64,000 nt of DNA from Shewanella denitrificans OS217 (GCF_000013765.1 NC_007954.1:186001-250000); one strand, 5' to 3'; numbered from the stretch's first letter, positions 1 through 10,145 are shown. The notes: generated from the letters alone by a model not told the origin. Program-made: numbers and translations.

Positions 1-1122
1 GGCGTATTAAGCCGTGCACGTAACTTGCTACTGTCTGCGGGTTACTCAGAAGCTAAACTTGCTGAATTACCACGTAAAGACGTGCTAATCCAAGTGATTG
101 ACGATGAAGCTAAGCAAACTGAGCTTGAGCAATTAGCCGAGCAACATGAAGAACTTAAAGCTGACTTTGATAAGAAATTTGAAATCAAGCGTCGCAAGAT
201 CACTCAAGGTGATGACTTGGCACCTGGCGTACTTAAGATTGTTAAGGTTTACCTTGCAGTTAAACGTACTATCCAGCCTGGTGACAAGATGGCCGGTCGT
301 CATGGTAACAAGGGTGTAATCTCTAAGATTTGTCCTGTTGAAGACATGCCATACGATGAAGAAGGTAATCCAGTAGATATCGTGCTTAACCCGTTGGGCG
401 TACCATCGCGTATGAACATAGGTCAGGTACTTGAAGTCCACATGGGTGCTGCCGCTAAAGGCATAGGTAATAAGATCACTGCTATGCTCGAAGAGCAGCG
501 TGAAATTGCCGAGCTTCGTGGTTACATCAAGCAAGTGTATGAGTTAGGTGATGACGTGCTACAGCGCGTTGATATCGATTCATTCAGCGATGATGAAGTT
601 GTCCGTTTGGCGACTCACCTTAAGGGTGGTATTCCAATCGCAACACCAGCATTCGATGGTGCTAAAGAGAAAGAGATCAAGCAAATGCTTGCTCTTGCAG
701 GCTTACCAGAGTCTGGCCAGTTGACCTTATGTGACGGCCGTACCGGTAACGAATTTGAGCGTAAAGTAACCGTTGGTTACATGTACATGCTCAAACTGAA
801 CCACTTAGTTGATGACAAGATGCATGCTCGTTCTACGGGTTCATACAGCTTAGTGACTCAACAACCATTGGGCGGTAAAGCTCAATTCGGTGGTCAGCGT
901 TTCGGTGAGATGGAAGTGTGGGCACTTGAAGCATACGGTGCTGCATATACTCTGCAGGAAATGCTAACGGTTAAGTCAGATGACGTTAATGGTCGTACAC
1001 AGATGTATAAGAACATCGTAGACGGCAATCATCAGATGCAACCAGGCATGCCTGAGTCTTTCAACGTATTGTTGAAGGAAATTCGTTCACTCGGTATCAA
1101 TATCGAGTTGGATCAAGAGTAA
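1..1122 (+). CDS. rpoB: RNA polymerase beta subunit, C-terminal part (5' end outside window)
   Basis: This is the last 373 residues of RpoB; the frame is open from base 1, so the internal TTG at 25 is not the start. RpoB with RpoC forms the polymerase active centre. Visible landmarks are the invariant GDKMAGRHGNKG segment that contributes active-site lysines, PLGVPSRMNIGQ, and the C-terminal clamp motif FGGQRFGEMEVWALEAYGA, which normally lies close to the end of the protein. The rifampicin-binding region lies upstream of the window and cannot be judged. It is followed by rpoC after 81 bp, the usual operon order. Confidence 0.97.
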   Translation, partial: GVLSRARNLLLSAGYSEAKLAELPRKDVLIQVIDDEAKQTELEQLAEQHEELKADFDKKFEIKRRKITQGDDLAPGVLKIVKVYLAVKRTIQPGDKMAGRHGNKGVISKICPVEDMPYDEEGNPVDIVLNPLGVPSRMNIGQVLEVHMGAAAKGIGNKITAMLEEQREIAELRGYIKQVYELGDDVLQRVDIDSFSDDEVVRLATHLKGGIPIATPAFDGAKEKEIKQMLALAGLPESGQLTLCDGRTGNEFERKVTVGYMYMLKLNHLVDDKMHARSTGSYSLVTQQPLGGKAQFGGQRFGEMEVWALEAYGAAYTLQEMLTVKSDDVNGRTQMYKNIVDGNHQMQPGMPESFNVLLKEIRSLGINIELDQE

Positions 1123-1154
1123 GCATCGCTCTTAAGCAGTGTTTGGTAACCAAG

Positions 1155-1177
1155 GGTGCTTTGCCCAGCAAAGCACC
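1155..1177 (+). other. rpoB-rpoC intercistronic stem-loop
   Basis: A perfect 9-bp inverted repeat (1155-1163 with 1169-1177, five-base loop) lies between the rpoB stop and the rpoC ribosome-binding site. There is no T-run after it, so it is not a classical terminator. It is more likely an mRNA processing or stabilising hairpin; this is inference from structure only. Confidence 0.6.
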
Positions 1178-1203
1178 TGGTTTAACTCCTTCAGGAGAGA
1201 AAC

Positions 1204-4200
1204 GTGAAAGACTTATTAAAGTTTCTTAAACAGCAAAGTAAGACTGAAGAATTTAACGGTATAAAAATCGGTTTGGCTTCGCCAGACTTGATCCGTTCTT
1301 GGTCATTTGGTGAAGTTAAAAAGCCAGAAACCATTAACTACCGTACATTCAAGCCAGAACGTGAAGGTTTGTTCTGTGCGCGTATCTTCGGTCCAGTGAA
1401 AGATTACGAATGTTTGTGCGGTAAGTACAAGCGTTTGAAGCACCGTGGTGTGATCTGTGAAAAGTGTGGCGTAGAAGTTACCCAGACTAAAGTACGTCGT
1501 GAGCGTATGGGTCACATTGATCTTGCAAGCCCAGTTGCCCATATTTGGTTCTTGAAATCACTTCCGTCACGTATCGGCTTAATGCTGGATATGACGTTGC
1601 GTGATATTGAACGCGTACTGTATTTCGAATCATTTGTCGTTATCGAGCCTGGCATGACCACGCTTGAGCGCGGCCAAATGCTGACTGAAGAAACGTATCT
1701 TGATGCGTTAGAAGAATACGGTGATGAGTTCGAAGCTAAGATGGGTGCCGAAGCAGTGTTAGAATTGCTACGTGCTATCAACTTAGAAGAGCAGATCGAG
1801 CAAATGCGTGAAGAGTTGCCGTCAATCAACTCTGAAACCCGTCGCAAGAAGGTCACTAAGCGCCTTAAGCTGATGGAAGCATTCTTCACTTCTGGCAACA
1901 AGCCAGAGTGGATGATCTTAAAAGTATTACCGGTTCTGCCACCTGATCTACGTCCATTAGTGCCGTTAGATGGTGGTCGTTTCGCGACGTCAGATCTTAA
2001 CGATTTGTACCGCCGCGTGATCAACCGTAACAACCGTTTAAAGCGTCTGTTAGATTTAGCTGCGCCTGACATTATCGTACGTAACGAAAAGCGTATGTTA
2101 CAAGAGTCAGTTGATGCGCTATTGGATAACGGTCGTCGCGGTCGTGCTATTACCGGTTCTAACAAGCGTCCGCTTAAATCTCTTGCCGATATGATCAAGG
2201 GTAAGCAAGGTCGTTTCCGTCAGAACTTACTTGGTAAGCGTGTTGACTATTCAGGCCGTTCGGTAATTACCGTAGGTCCAACTTTGCGTCTGCACCAGTG
2301 TGGTCTTCCTAAGAAGATGGCACTTGAGCTGTTCAAGCCTTTCATTTATGGCAAGTTAGAAGGTCGTGGCTTAGCTACTACCATCAAAGCGGCTAAGAAA
2401 ATGGTTGAACGTGAGCAGGCAGAAGTATGGGATGTGCTAGACGAAGTGATTCGTGAACATCCAGTCATGCTTAACCGTGCACCAACACTTCACAGATTAG
2501 GTATTCAAGCATTTGAACCTGTGCTGATTGAAGGTAAAGCAATTCAATTGCACCCGTTAGTTTGTGCGGCATACAACGCCGACTTCGACGGTGACCAAAT
2601 GGCTGTTCACGTACCATTAACGCTTGAAGCTCAGTTAGAAGCTCGCGCGCTGATGATGTCGACTAACAACATTCTGTCACCTGCTAACGGTGAGCCTGTT
2701 ATTACACCGTCTCAGGACGTTGTACTTGGCTTGTACTACACCAGTCGTGAGCGCATCAATGGCCGCGGAGAAGGCATGGTCTTCGCTGATGTGTCTGAAG
2801 TAGAGAAAGCTTATGCCACTGGCGTAGCTGAAATACATGCTCGCGTTAAAGTACGTATTACAGAAACGAGCATAGATGCTGATGGTGAAAAAACTAAAGC
2901 AACGCGTATTGTAGATACCACGATTGGTCGTGCTTTACTGTCGCTTATTCTGCCTGAAGGCTTATCTTATGATTTGGTTAACCAGAACATGGGTAAGAAG
3001 CAGATTTCTAAATTGCTCAACACTTGTTACCGTCAATTAGGCCTTAAAGATACGGTTATCTTTGCTGACCAATTGATGTATACCGGTTTCCGTTTTGCAA
3101 CCATTTCAGGTGCCTCTGTGGGTATCGATGACATGGTTATTCCTGACGAGAAATACACCTTAGTTGCCGATGCGGAAGCGGAAGTTCTTGAAATTCAAGA
3201 GCAATTCCAGTCTGGTCTAGTAACTGCCGGTGAGCGTTACAACAAGGTTATCGATATCTGGGCAAGCGCTAACGAAAAAGTCTCTAAGGCTATGATGGAA
3301 AACCTGTCGGTTGAGACAGTGATTAACCGTGATGGCGTAGAAGAGAAGCAAGCTTCGTTTAACAGCATCTATATGATGGCTGACTCGGGCGCTCGTGGTA
3401 GTGCTGCACAGATACGTCAGTTAGCGGGTATGCGTGGTCTGATGGCAAAACCAGATGGTTCTATCATCGAAACCCCAATTACGGCTAACTTCCGTGAAGG
3501 TCTAAACGTACTCCAGTACTTTATTTCTACTCACGGTGCACGTAAAGGTCTTGCCGATACCGCATTGAAGACAGCGAACTCGGGTTACCTGACTCGTCGT
3601 TTAGTAGACGTGGCTCAAGACTTAGTCGTCATTGAAGATGACTGTGGTGCTGAGCACGGATTAACAATGAAGCCGCTAATTGAAGGTGGTGATGTTGTTG
3701 AGCCGTTGCGTGAGCGCGTACTGGGTCGTGTGGTGGCTATTGATGTTATCAAGCCAGGCAGTGAAGAAATTCTTGCTCCACGTAACACTCTGCTCGATGA
3801 AGCATGGTGTGACATCTTAGAAGAACACAGTGTTGACGAAGTTATCGTGCGCTCTGTTATCACCTGTGAAACAGACTTTGGTGTGTGTGCTGCTTGTTAT
3901 GGTCGTGATTTGGCTCGTGGTCATATCATTAACCACGGTGAAGCGATTGGTGTTGTAGCTGCTCAGTCAATTGGTGAGCCAGGTACACAGTTAACCATGC
4001 GTACCTTCCACATCGGTGGTGCGGCATCGCGAGCTTCTGCAGAAAACAACGTTCAAGTTAAGAACGCGGGTTCTCTGAAGTTACACAACGCTAAGCATGT
4101 TTCTAACATCGACGGCAAACTGGTTATTGTGTCTCGCTCGTCTGAACTTGCCATTATCGATGAGCTAGGTCGTGAGAAAGAGCGTTACAAGGTGCCTTAC

Positions 4201-5436
4201 GGTACTGTGCTTGAGAAATTGGAAGACAGTGAAGTTACAGCAGGCGAAATCATCGCTAACTGGGATCCACATACTCACCCAATTATCTCTGAAGTTGCCG
4301 GTAGCGTGAAGTTCGTTGACATGATCGACGGCGTGACCATGACGCGTCAAACTGACGAGTTAACCGGTCTTTCTTCTGTTGTGGTACTAGACGTAGGTGC
4401 TCGTACTTCAGCCGGTAAAGAACTGCGTCCTGCTATTCGCTTAGTTGGCGCCGATGGTAATGACTTAATGATCCCTGGTACTGATGTACCGGCTCAGTAT
4501 TTCTTACCGGGTAACGCGATTGTTGCTAAAGACGATAACGCTAAGATCAACGTTGGTGACGCATTAGCACGTATTCCACAAGAATCGTCTAAAACACGCG
4601 ATATCACAGGTGGTCTACCACGTGTTGCTGACTTATTTGAAGCGCGTAAGCCGAAAGAGCCTGCAATTCTTGCAGAGATCTCAGGTACTATTTCGTTCGG
4701 TAAGGAAACTAAGGGTAAGCGTCGTCTAGTGATCACTCCAGCTGATGGTAGTGAACATTACGAAGAGATGATCCCTAAGTGGCGTAACTTGAACGTGTTC
4801 GAAGGTGAAAAAGTTGAACGTGGCGAAGTCATCGCTGACGGTCCAGAAGCGGCACATGACATCTTACGTCTTCGTGGTATCCACAACGTAGCAAACTACA
4901 TTGTGAACGAAGTACAGGATGTTTACCGTCTACAGGGCGTTAAGATCAACGACAAGCACATCGAAGTTATCATTCGTCAGATGCTACGTAAGTGCTTAAT
5001 CACCTCAGCAGGGGACACTGAGTTCCTTGAGGGCGAACAAGCAGAAGTCGCGCGGGTTAAGATTGCTAACCGTGAGCTCATCGCTCAAGGTAAAACACCT
5101 GCAACCTTCGAACGTGAATTACTCGGTATCACCAAAGCCTCTTTGGCGACTGAATCATTCATCTCTGCAGCATCGTTCCAGGAAACCACTCGCGTGTTAA
5201 CTGAAGCGGCTGTTGGCGGAAAGAGCGATCAATTACGTGGTCTGAAAGAAAACGTAATCGTGGGTCGTTTGATCCCCGCGGGTACCGGTTATGCTTACCA
5301 TAAGAAGCGTAACGCGCTTCGTGCTACAGAAGATGCCAAGAAAGCGGCAGCTAAAATAGCACCTGCAGTAACCACTGCCAGCGAAGCTGAGCAGAACCTA
5401 GCAGACCTACTAAACTTGGCCGGTGGCGAAGAATAA
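1204..5436 (+). CDS. rpoC: DNA-directed RNA polymerase beta' subunit
   Basis: RpoC is the catalytic partner of RpoB. It is 1410 residues long, against about 1407 in E. coli, so it appears full length. The GTG start at 1204 is chosen because a strong CAGGAGAG Shine-Dalgarno ends five bases upstream. The N-terminal zinc site (CLCG near residue 70 and CEKCG about 15 residues later) is present, as is NADFDGDQMAVH, whose three aspartates hold the catalytic magnesium. The second zinc cluster (CETDFGVCAACYG) lies near residue 900. A strong terminator follows, so rpoBC ends here. Confidence 0.98.
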   Translation: MKDLLKFLKQQSKTEEFNGIKIGLASPDLIRSWSFGEVKKPETINYRTFKPEREGLFCARIFGPVKDYECLCGKYKRLKHRGVICEKCGVEVTQTKVRRERMGHIDLASPVAHIWFLKSLPSRIGLMLDMTLRDIERVLYFESFVVIEPGMTTLERGQMLTEETYLDALEEYGDEFEAKMGAEAVLELLRAINLEEQIEQMREELPSINSETRRKKVTKRLKLMEAFFTSGNKPEWMILKVLPVLPPDLRPLVPLDGGRFATSDLNDLYRRVINRNNRLKRLLDLAAPDIIVRNEKRMLQESVDALLDNGRRGRAITGSNKRPLKSLADMIKGKQGRFRQNLLGKRVDYSGRSVITVGPTLRLHQCGLPKKMALELFKPFIYGKLEGRGLATTIKAAKKMVEREQAEVWDVLDEVIREHPVMLNRAPTLHRLGIQAFEPVLIEGKAIQLHPLVCAAYNADFDGDQMAVHVPLTLEAQLEARALMMSTNNILSPANGEPVITPSQDVVLGLYYTSRERINGRGEGMVFADVSEVEKAYATGVAEIHARVKVRITETSIDADGEKTKATRIVDTTIGRALLSLILPEGLSYDLVNQNMGKKQISKLLNTCYRQLGLKDTVIFADQLMYTGFRFATISGASVGIDDMVIPDEKYTLVADAEAEVLEIQEQFQSGLVTAGERYNKVIDIWASANEKVSKAMMENLSVETVINRDGVEEKQASFNSIYMMADSGARGSAAQIRQLAGMRGLMAKPDGSIIETPITANFREGLNVLQYFISTHGARKGLADTALKTANSGYLTRRLVDVAQDLVVIEDDCGAEHGLTMKPLIEGGDVVEPLRERVLGRVVAIDVIKPGSEEILAPRNTLLDEAWCDILEEHSVDEVIVRSVITCETDFGVCAACYGRDLARGHIINHGEAIGVVAAQSIGEPGTQLTMRTFHIGGAASRASAENNVQVKNAGSLKLHNAKHVSNIDGKLVIVSRSSELAIIDELGREKERYKVPYGTVLEKLEDSEVTAGEIIANWDPHTHPIISEVAGSVKFVDMIDGVTMTRQTDELTGLSSVVVLDVGARTSAGKELRPAIRLVGADGNDLMIPGTDVPAQYFLPGNAIVAKDDNAKINVGDALARIPQESSKTRDITGGLPRVADLFEARKPKEPAILAEISGTISFGKETKGKRRLVITPADGSEHYEEMIPKWRNLNVFEGEKVERGEVIADGPEAAHDILRLRGIHNVANYIVNEVQDVYRLQGVKINDKHIEVIIRQMLRKCLITSAGDTEFLEGEQAEVARVKIANRELIAQGKTPATFERELLGITKASLATESFISAASFQETTRVLTEAAVGGKSDQLRGLKENVIVGRLIPAGTGYAYHKKRNALRATEDAKKAAAKIAPAVTTASEAEQNLADLLNLAGGEE

Positions 5437-5453
5437 GTAATCAGTTTGTTATC

Positions 5454-5478
5454 AAAAGGCGCCTTTGGCGCCTTTTTT
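5454..5478 (+). terminator. Rho-independent terminator of the rpoBC operon
   Basis: A perfect GGCGCC-centred hairpin flanked by A-run and T-run (AAAAGGCGCC, TTT loop, GGCGCCTTTTTT) begins 17 bases after the rpoC stop. Confidence 0.92.
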
Positions 5479-5509
5479 ATTGGAATTTGCACGAAAAGTT
5501 GGCTATTTC

Positions 5510-5538
5510 TTGACAGTTGGCCCTTACCTTTCTAAAAT
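5510..5538 (+). promoter_or_regulatory. str operon promoter
   Basis: TTGACA (5510-5515), a 17-bp spacer and TAAAAT (5533-5538) form a near-consensus sigma-70 promoter between the rpoC terminator and rpsL. Transcription would start near 5545, which is exactly where a TCCCAC/GTGGGA stem-loop (5545-5560) begins. Confidence 0.85.
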
Positions 5539-5614
5539 TCCGCGTCCCACCATTGTGGGATATAGATTTTTCACACCTAATTGTTGAGATTGTTCAACTG
5601 ATCGGAGCTATTAC

Positions 5615-5989
5615 ATGGCAACTGTAAACCAGTTGGTACGTAAGCCACGCGCGCCAAAAGTCGAAAAGACTAATGTGCCAGCGTTGAATGCGTGCCCACA
5701 GAAGCGTGGTGTTTGTACTCGTGTGTACACTACTACCCCTAAAAAACCTAACTCTGCACTACGTAAAGTAGCGCGTGTGCGTCTAACTAACGGTTTCGAA
5801 GTTACTTCGTATATCGGCGGTGAAGGCCACAACCTGCAGGAACACAGTGTTATCCTAATCCGTGGTGGTCGTGTTAAAGACTTACCAGGTGTGCGTTATC
5901 ACACAGTTCGTGGCGCACTAGACTGTGCCGGCGTGAATACACGTCGTCAAGGTCGCTCTAAGTACGGTGCTAAGCGTCCTAAGTCTTAA
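5615..5989 (+). CDS. rpsL: 30S ribosomal protein S12
   Basis: S12 sits at the decoding centre and controls tRNA selection accuracy. At 124 residues it is full length. The KKPNSALRK and VKDLPGVRYH segments carry the lysines (positions 43 and 88 in E. coli numbering) whose substitution gives streptomycin resistance; both are wild type, which predicts sensitivity at this gene. The ATG at 5615 follows GGAGCTATTAC. It is the first gene of the str operon, 80 bp ahead of rpsG. Confidence 0.98.
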   Translation: MATVNQLVRKPRAPKVEKTNVPALNACPQKRGVCTRVYTTTPKKPNSALRKVARVRLTNGFEVTSYIGGEGHNLQEHSVILIRGGRVKDLPGVRYHTVRGALDCAGVNTRRQGRSKYGAKRPKS

Positions 5990-6069
5990 CTTGCCCGTTT
6001 AAGTAAGGCCAAGCTTGTTTTTGTAAATATTCCAGTTTTGGAAATACCTGAAGCATACGGAGAATTGTT

Positions 6070-6540
6070 ATGCCAAGACGTCGCGTTGTAGGACAACGTA
6101 AAATCCTACCAGATCCAAAGTTTCACAGTGAGTTGTTGGCTAAGTTCATCAACGTCATCATGCAGGACGGCAAAAAGTCGACTGCAGAAAAAATTATCTA
6201 CAAGGCACTAGATGTTGTCGCTGAAAAGAAAAGCGAAGCACATTTATCTATCCTTGAAGCAGCCCTGGACAATGTTCGCCCATCAGTCGAAGTTAAATCT
6301 CGTCGCGTTGGTGGTTCTACGTACCAGGTACCATGTGAAGTTCGTCCAGTGCGTCGTAACGCACTAGCGATGCGTTGGTTAGTTGAAGCTGCTCGCAAAC
6401 GTGGTGAAAAATCTATGGCTCTACGTCTAGCAGGTGAAATGCTAGATGCGTCTGAAAACAAAGGTACTGCTGTTAAGAAGCGTGAAGACGTGCATCGCAT
6501 GGCTGAAGCTAACAAAGCCTTTGCTCATTACCGCTGGTAA
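6070..6540 (+). CDS. rpsG: 30S ribosomal protein S7
   Basis: S7 is the primary assembly protein of the 30S head and contacts E-site tRNA. It has 156 residues, the usual bacterial length, with the typical MPRRRVVGQRKILPDPKF start. The ATG follows a GGAGAATTGTT ribosome-binding region. In E. coli S7 represses its operon by binding the rpsL-rpsG intercistronic RNA; here that spacer is 80 bp, long enough for the same control, although the structure was not folded. Confidence 0.98.
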   Translation: MPRRRVVGQRKILPDPKFHSELLAKFINVIMQDGKKSTAEKIIYKALDVVAEKKSEAHLSILEAALDNVRPSVEVKSRRVGGSTYQVPCEVRPVRRNALAMRWLVEAARKRGEKSMALRLAGEMLDASENKGTAVKKREDVHRMAEANKAFAHYRW

Positions 6541-6618
6541 TTTGTTGGTGTGGGCCTGGCTCACACCTCTGTTGTTGATATTGCTAAAACTGAGGTTTTA
6601 GTTGAGAGGGTATAAATA

Positions 6619-8715
6619 GTGGCTCGTACAACCCCAATTGAGCGTTATCGTAATATCGGTATTGTCGCTCATGTGGATGCAGGTAAAACTACCACGACAG
6701 AACGTGTTCTGTTCTATACCGGCTTGTCTCACAAAATCGGTGAGGTGCACGATGGCGCCGCTACGACGGATTGGATGGTACAGGAGCAAGAACGTGGTAT
6801 TACTATCACCTCGGCCGCTGTAACGACTTTCTGGCGTGGTATGGATGCTCAGTTCACTGAACACCGAATTAATATCATCGATACCCCAGGTCACGTAGAC
6901 TTCACGATTGAAGTTGAGCGTTCTCTTCGTGTGTTAGATGGTGCCGTAGTGGTTTTTTGCGGTTCATCTGGCGTAGAGCCTCAATCTGAGACTGTATGGC
7001 GTCAAGCTGACAAGTACCGCGTCCCGCGCATGGTATTTGTGAATAAGATGGACCGTGCAGGTGCTAACTTTGACCGTGTCGTTGACCAGATCAGAACTCG
7101 CCTAGGCGCAACTTGTGTACCGATTCAAATGAATATAGGTGCAGAAGAAGAGTTTAAGGGCGTGATTGATCTTATTAAGATGAAAGCCATAAACTGGTCT
7201 GAAGAAGATCAGGGCATGACCTTCTCTTATGAAGAAATTCCTGCTCATTTGGCGGCTAAGGCTGCTGAAATGCATGAGTATTTAGTGGAAGCTGCTGCTG
7301 AAGCCTCTGAAGAATTGATGGATAAATACCTAGAAACAGGTAATCTATCAGAACTTGAGATTAAGCAAGCACTACGTCAGCGCACCATCGATAATGAAAT
7401 TGTACTCGCCACTTGTGGTTCTGCTTTTAAGAACAAAGGTGTGCAAGCGGTTTTAGATGCTGTAGTCGACTATTTGCCAGCGCCCATCGATGTACCTGCC
7501 ATTAAAGGTATCGATGAGCACGACGCAGAAGTTGAGCGCCCATCTGATGATAATGCCCCTTTTGCGGCATTAGCATTTAAGATAGCGACTGATCCTTTTG
7601 TTGGCACATTAACCTTTATCCGTGTGTATTCCGGCGTACTGCAATCGGGCTCAGGTGTTTACAACTCTGTTAAAGAGAAACGTGAACGTGTTGGTCGTAT
7701 CGTGCAAATGCATGCTAACGATCGTACCGAGCTAAAAGAAGTACGTGCAGGTGATATCGCTGCGGCTATCGGGCTTAAAGATGTAACAACAGGTGATACT
7801 CTTTGCGATAACGATCACAGAGTGATTTTAGAGCGCATGGAGTTTCCTGAACCGGTAATTACCATTGCCGTTGAGCCAAGATCACAGGCCGACCAGGATA
7901 AAATGGCAATCGCACTGCAAAAACTTGCAGCTGAAGATCCGTCTTTCCGCGTCGAAACCGATGAAGACTCGGCTCAAACACTGATATCTGGAATGGGTGA
8001 ATTACACTTAGACATTATCGTTGACCGTATGCGTCGCGAATTTGGTGTCGAGTGTAACGTAGGTAAACCTCAGGTTTCCTATCGCGAAACCATCCGCTCT
8101 ACGGTTGAAGTAGAAGGTAAGTTCGTACGTCAGTCTGGTGGTCGCGGACAGTTTGGCCATGTATGGTTAAGACTGGAACCACTAGAAGAAGGCGCCGGAT
8201 ACGAGTTTGTCAATGAAGTTGTAGGTGGTGTTATTCCTCGTGAATACATTCCTGCAGTGGACAAAGGTATTCAAGAACAGATGAAGAATGGCGTTTTAGC
8301 CAGCTTCCCTGTCCTTGACGTGAAAGTGACGTTGTTTGATGGTTCATATCATGATGTGGACTCAAACGAAATGGCTTTCAAAATTGCAGGTTCTATGGGC
8401 TTTAAAAAAGGGGCGCTACTAGCGAATCCTTCCTTGCTCGAACCTTGCATGAAAGTAGAAGTGACTACTCCTGCAGACTACATGGGTGACGTGGTTGGTG
8501 ATTTAAATCGTCGCCGTGGTCTAATTGATGGTATGGATGATGGCATCGGTGGTGTTAAACTCATCCATGCAGTAGTGCCTCTAGCTGAAATGTTTGGTTA
8601 TGCGACTGATTTGCGTTCTGCTACTCAGGGACGTGCTTCATACTCTATGGAGTTTTTGAAGTACTCTGATGCACCGCAAAACATAGCAAAAGCTATTATT
8701 GAGTCTCGTAGCTAA
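6619..8715 (+). CDS. fusA: Elongation factor G
   Basis: EF-G is the GTPase driving tRNA/mRNA translocation and, with RRF, ribosome recycling. At 698 residues it is full length. The GTP-binding motifs are intact: AHVDAGKT (G1), RGITITSA (G2), DTPGHVDF (G3), NKMDRAG (G4) and GSAFKNKG (G5). Domain IV (GGRGQFGHVWLRLEP) and the C-terminal domain follow. The GTG at 6619 is preceded by GAGAGGG. It lies 78 bp after rpsG and 69 bp before tuf, in the standard str operon order. Confidence 0.97.
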   Translation: MARTTPIERYRNIGIVAHVDAGKTTTTERVLFYTGLSHKIGEVHDGAATTDWMVQEQERGITITSAAVTTFWRGMDAQFTEHRINIIDTPGHVDFTIEVERSLRVLDGAVVVFCGSSGVEPQSETVWRQADKYRVPRMVFVNKMDRAGANFDRVVDQIRTRLGATCVPIQMNIGAEEEFKGVIDLIKMKAINWSEEDQGMTFSYEEIPAHLAAKAAEMHEYLVEAAAEASEELMDKYLETGNLSELEIKQALRQRTIDNEIVLATCGSAFKNKGVQAVLDAVVDYLPAPIDVPAIKGIDEHDAEVERPSDDNAPFAALAFKIATDPFVGTLTFIRVYSGVLQSGSGVYNSVKEKRERVGRIVQMHANDRTELKEVRAGDIAAAIGLKDVTTGDTLCDNDHRVILERMEFPEPVITIAVEPRSQADQDKMAIALQKLAAEDPSFRVETDEDSAQTLISGMGELHLDIIVDRMRREFGVECNVGKPQVSYRETIRSTVEVEGKFVRQSGGRGQFGHVWLRLEPLEEGAGYEFVNEVVGGVIPREYIPAVDKGIQEQMKNGVLASFPVLDVKVTLFDGSYHDVDSNEMAFKIAGSMGFKKGALLANPSLLEPCMKVEVTTPADYMGDVVGDLNRRRGLIDGMDDGIGGVKLIHAVVPLAEMFGYATDLRSATQGRASYSMEFLKYSDAPQNIAKAIIESRS

Positions 8716-8784
8716 TTTATAGTTACGAAATAATGTTATATAGTTCGAAGAGTTCGAACACTTCTGAAAAGAAAGGAATATATC

Positions 8785-9969
8785 GTGGCAAAAGCTAAAT
8801 TTGAACGTAAAAAGCCTCACGTAAACGTAGGCACAATTGGTCACGTTGACCATGGTAAAACAACTCTTACTGCTGCTATCTCTGCTGTATTGTCTAAGAC
8901 ATACGGCGGCGAAGTGCGTAACTTTGCTCAAATCGATAACGCTCCTGAAGAGCGTGAGCGCGGTATTACTATTAATACTTCTCACATCGAATATGACACG
9001 CCATCACGTCACTACGCTCACGTAGATTGTCCAGGTCACGCGGATTATGTTAAAAACATGATCACTGGTGCTGCACAGATGGACGGCGCAATCCTAGTAG
9101 TTGCTGCGACTGATGGCCCAATGCCACAGACTCGTGAGCACATCCTACTTTCTCGTCAAGTAGGTGTTCCTTTCATCATCGTATTCATGAACAAGTGTGA
9201 CATGGTTGATGACGAAGAATTACTAGAATTAGTAGAAATGGAAGTTCGTGAACTTCTTTCTGAATACGATTTCCCAGGTGATGACTTACCAGTTATCCAA
9301 GGTTCTGCTCTTAAGGCGCTTGAAGGCCAGCCAGAGTGGGAAGCTAAGATCCTTGAGCTTGCAGAAGCTTTAGATACTTACATTCCTGAGCCAGAGCGTG
9401 ACATCGATAAGCCGTTCCTACTTCCAATCGAAGACGTATTCTCGATCTCTGGTCGTGGTACTGTTGTGACTGGTCGTGTTGAGCGTGGTATCGTTCGCGT
9501 TGGTGACGAAGTTGAAATCGTAGGCGTTAAAGCAACGACTAAGACAACTTGTACTGGTGTTGAAATGTTCCGTAAACTGCTTGACGAAGGTCGTGCAGGC
9601 GAGAACTGTGGTGTGTTATTACGTGGTACTAAGCGTGATGACGTAGAACGTGGCCAAGTATTAGCGAAGCCTGCTTCTATCAACCCACATACTACTTTCG
9701 AATCAGAAGTATACGTGTTGTCAAAAGAAGAAGGCGGACGTCACACTCCATTCTTCAAAGGCTACCGTCCACAGTTCTACTTCCGTACTACGGACGTAAC
9801 TGGTACTATCGAATTGCCAGAAGGTGTAGAAATGGTTATGCCTGGTGACAACATCAAGATGGTTGTTACTCTAATTTACCCAATCGCGATGGACGACGGT
9901 TTACGTTTCGCTATCCGTGAAGGTGGCCGTACTGTTGGTGCAGGTGTTGTTGCTAAAATCATCGCTTAA
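8785..9969 (+). CDS. tuf: Elongation factor Tu
   Basis: EF-Tu delivers aminoacyl-tRNA to the ribosomal A site. It has 394 residues, a GTG start after AAAGGAAT, and the motifs GHVDHGKTTLT, RGITINTSH, DCPGHADYV, NKCDMVDDEE and GSALKAL. Domains 2 and 3 are complete to VVAKIIA. It ends the str operon; a strong terminator follows. Whether a second tuf copy exists elsewhere cannot be seen from this window. Confidence 0.98.
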   Translation: MAKAKFERKKPHVNVGTIGHVDHGKTTLTAAISAVLSKTYGGEVRNFAQIDNAPEERERGITINTSHIEYDTPSRHYAHVDCPGHADYVKNMITGAAQMDGAILVVAATDGPMPQTREHILLSRQVGVPFIIVFMNKCDMVDDEELLELVEMEVRELLSEYDFPGDDLPVIQGSALKALEGQPEWEAKILELAEALDTYIPEPERDIDKPFLLPIEDVFSISGRGTVVTGRVERGIVRVGDEVEIVGVKATTKTTCTGVEMFRKLLDEGRAGENCGVLLRGTKRDDVERGQVLAKPASINPHTTFESEVYVLSKEEGGRHTPFFKGYRPQFYFRTTDVTGTIELPEGVEMVMPGDNIKMVVTLIYPIAMDDGLRFAIREGGRTVGAGVVAKIIA

Positions 9970-9991
9970 TTGCTGATTTTATAACACACAT

Positions 9992-10021
9992 AAAAAAAGG
10001 AAGCTTCGGCTTCCTTTTTTG
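9992..10021 (+). terminator. Rho-independent terminator of the str operon
   Basis: GGAAGC-TTCG-GCTTCC stem with the very stable TTCG tetraloop, flanked by A7 and T6 runs, 22 bases after the tuf stop. Confidence 0.92.
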
Positions 10022-10111
10022 TTTTATGGCTAGCTTTATACAATAAAAGCTGTAAAATGCCGCGCTATTAAGACGTATCAAATCTGTAAGCAGAATTTTT
10101 ACTCAATGGGC

Positions 10112-10139
10112 TTGATCTGGCAATAAAGATCTGTATAAT
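10112..10139 (+). promoter_or_regulatory. S10 operon promoter
   Basis: TTGATC (10112-10117), a 16-bp spacer and a perfect TATAAT (10134-10139) lie 169 bp ahead of rpsJ. The predicted start near 10146 gives a long leader, as expected for an attenuated S10 operon. Confidence 0.8.
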
Positions 10140-10145
10140 TGCCCA

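Noticed and set aside
1512..2198. Long minus-strand frame inside rpoC
   Set aside because: Antisense shadow of a highly conserved gene; codon bias of rpoC explains the absence of stops.
8638..8985. Minus-strand frame across the fusA-tuf junction
   Set aside because: Shadow of two conserved genes and their spacer, no start signals.
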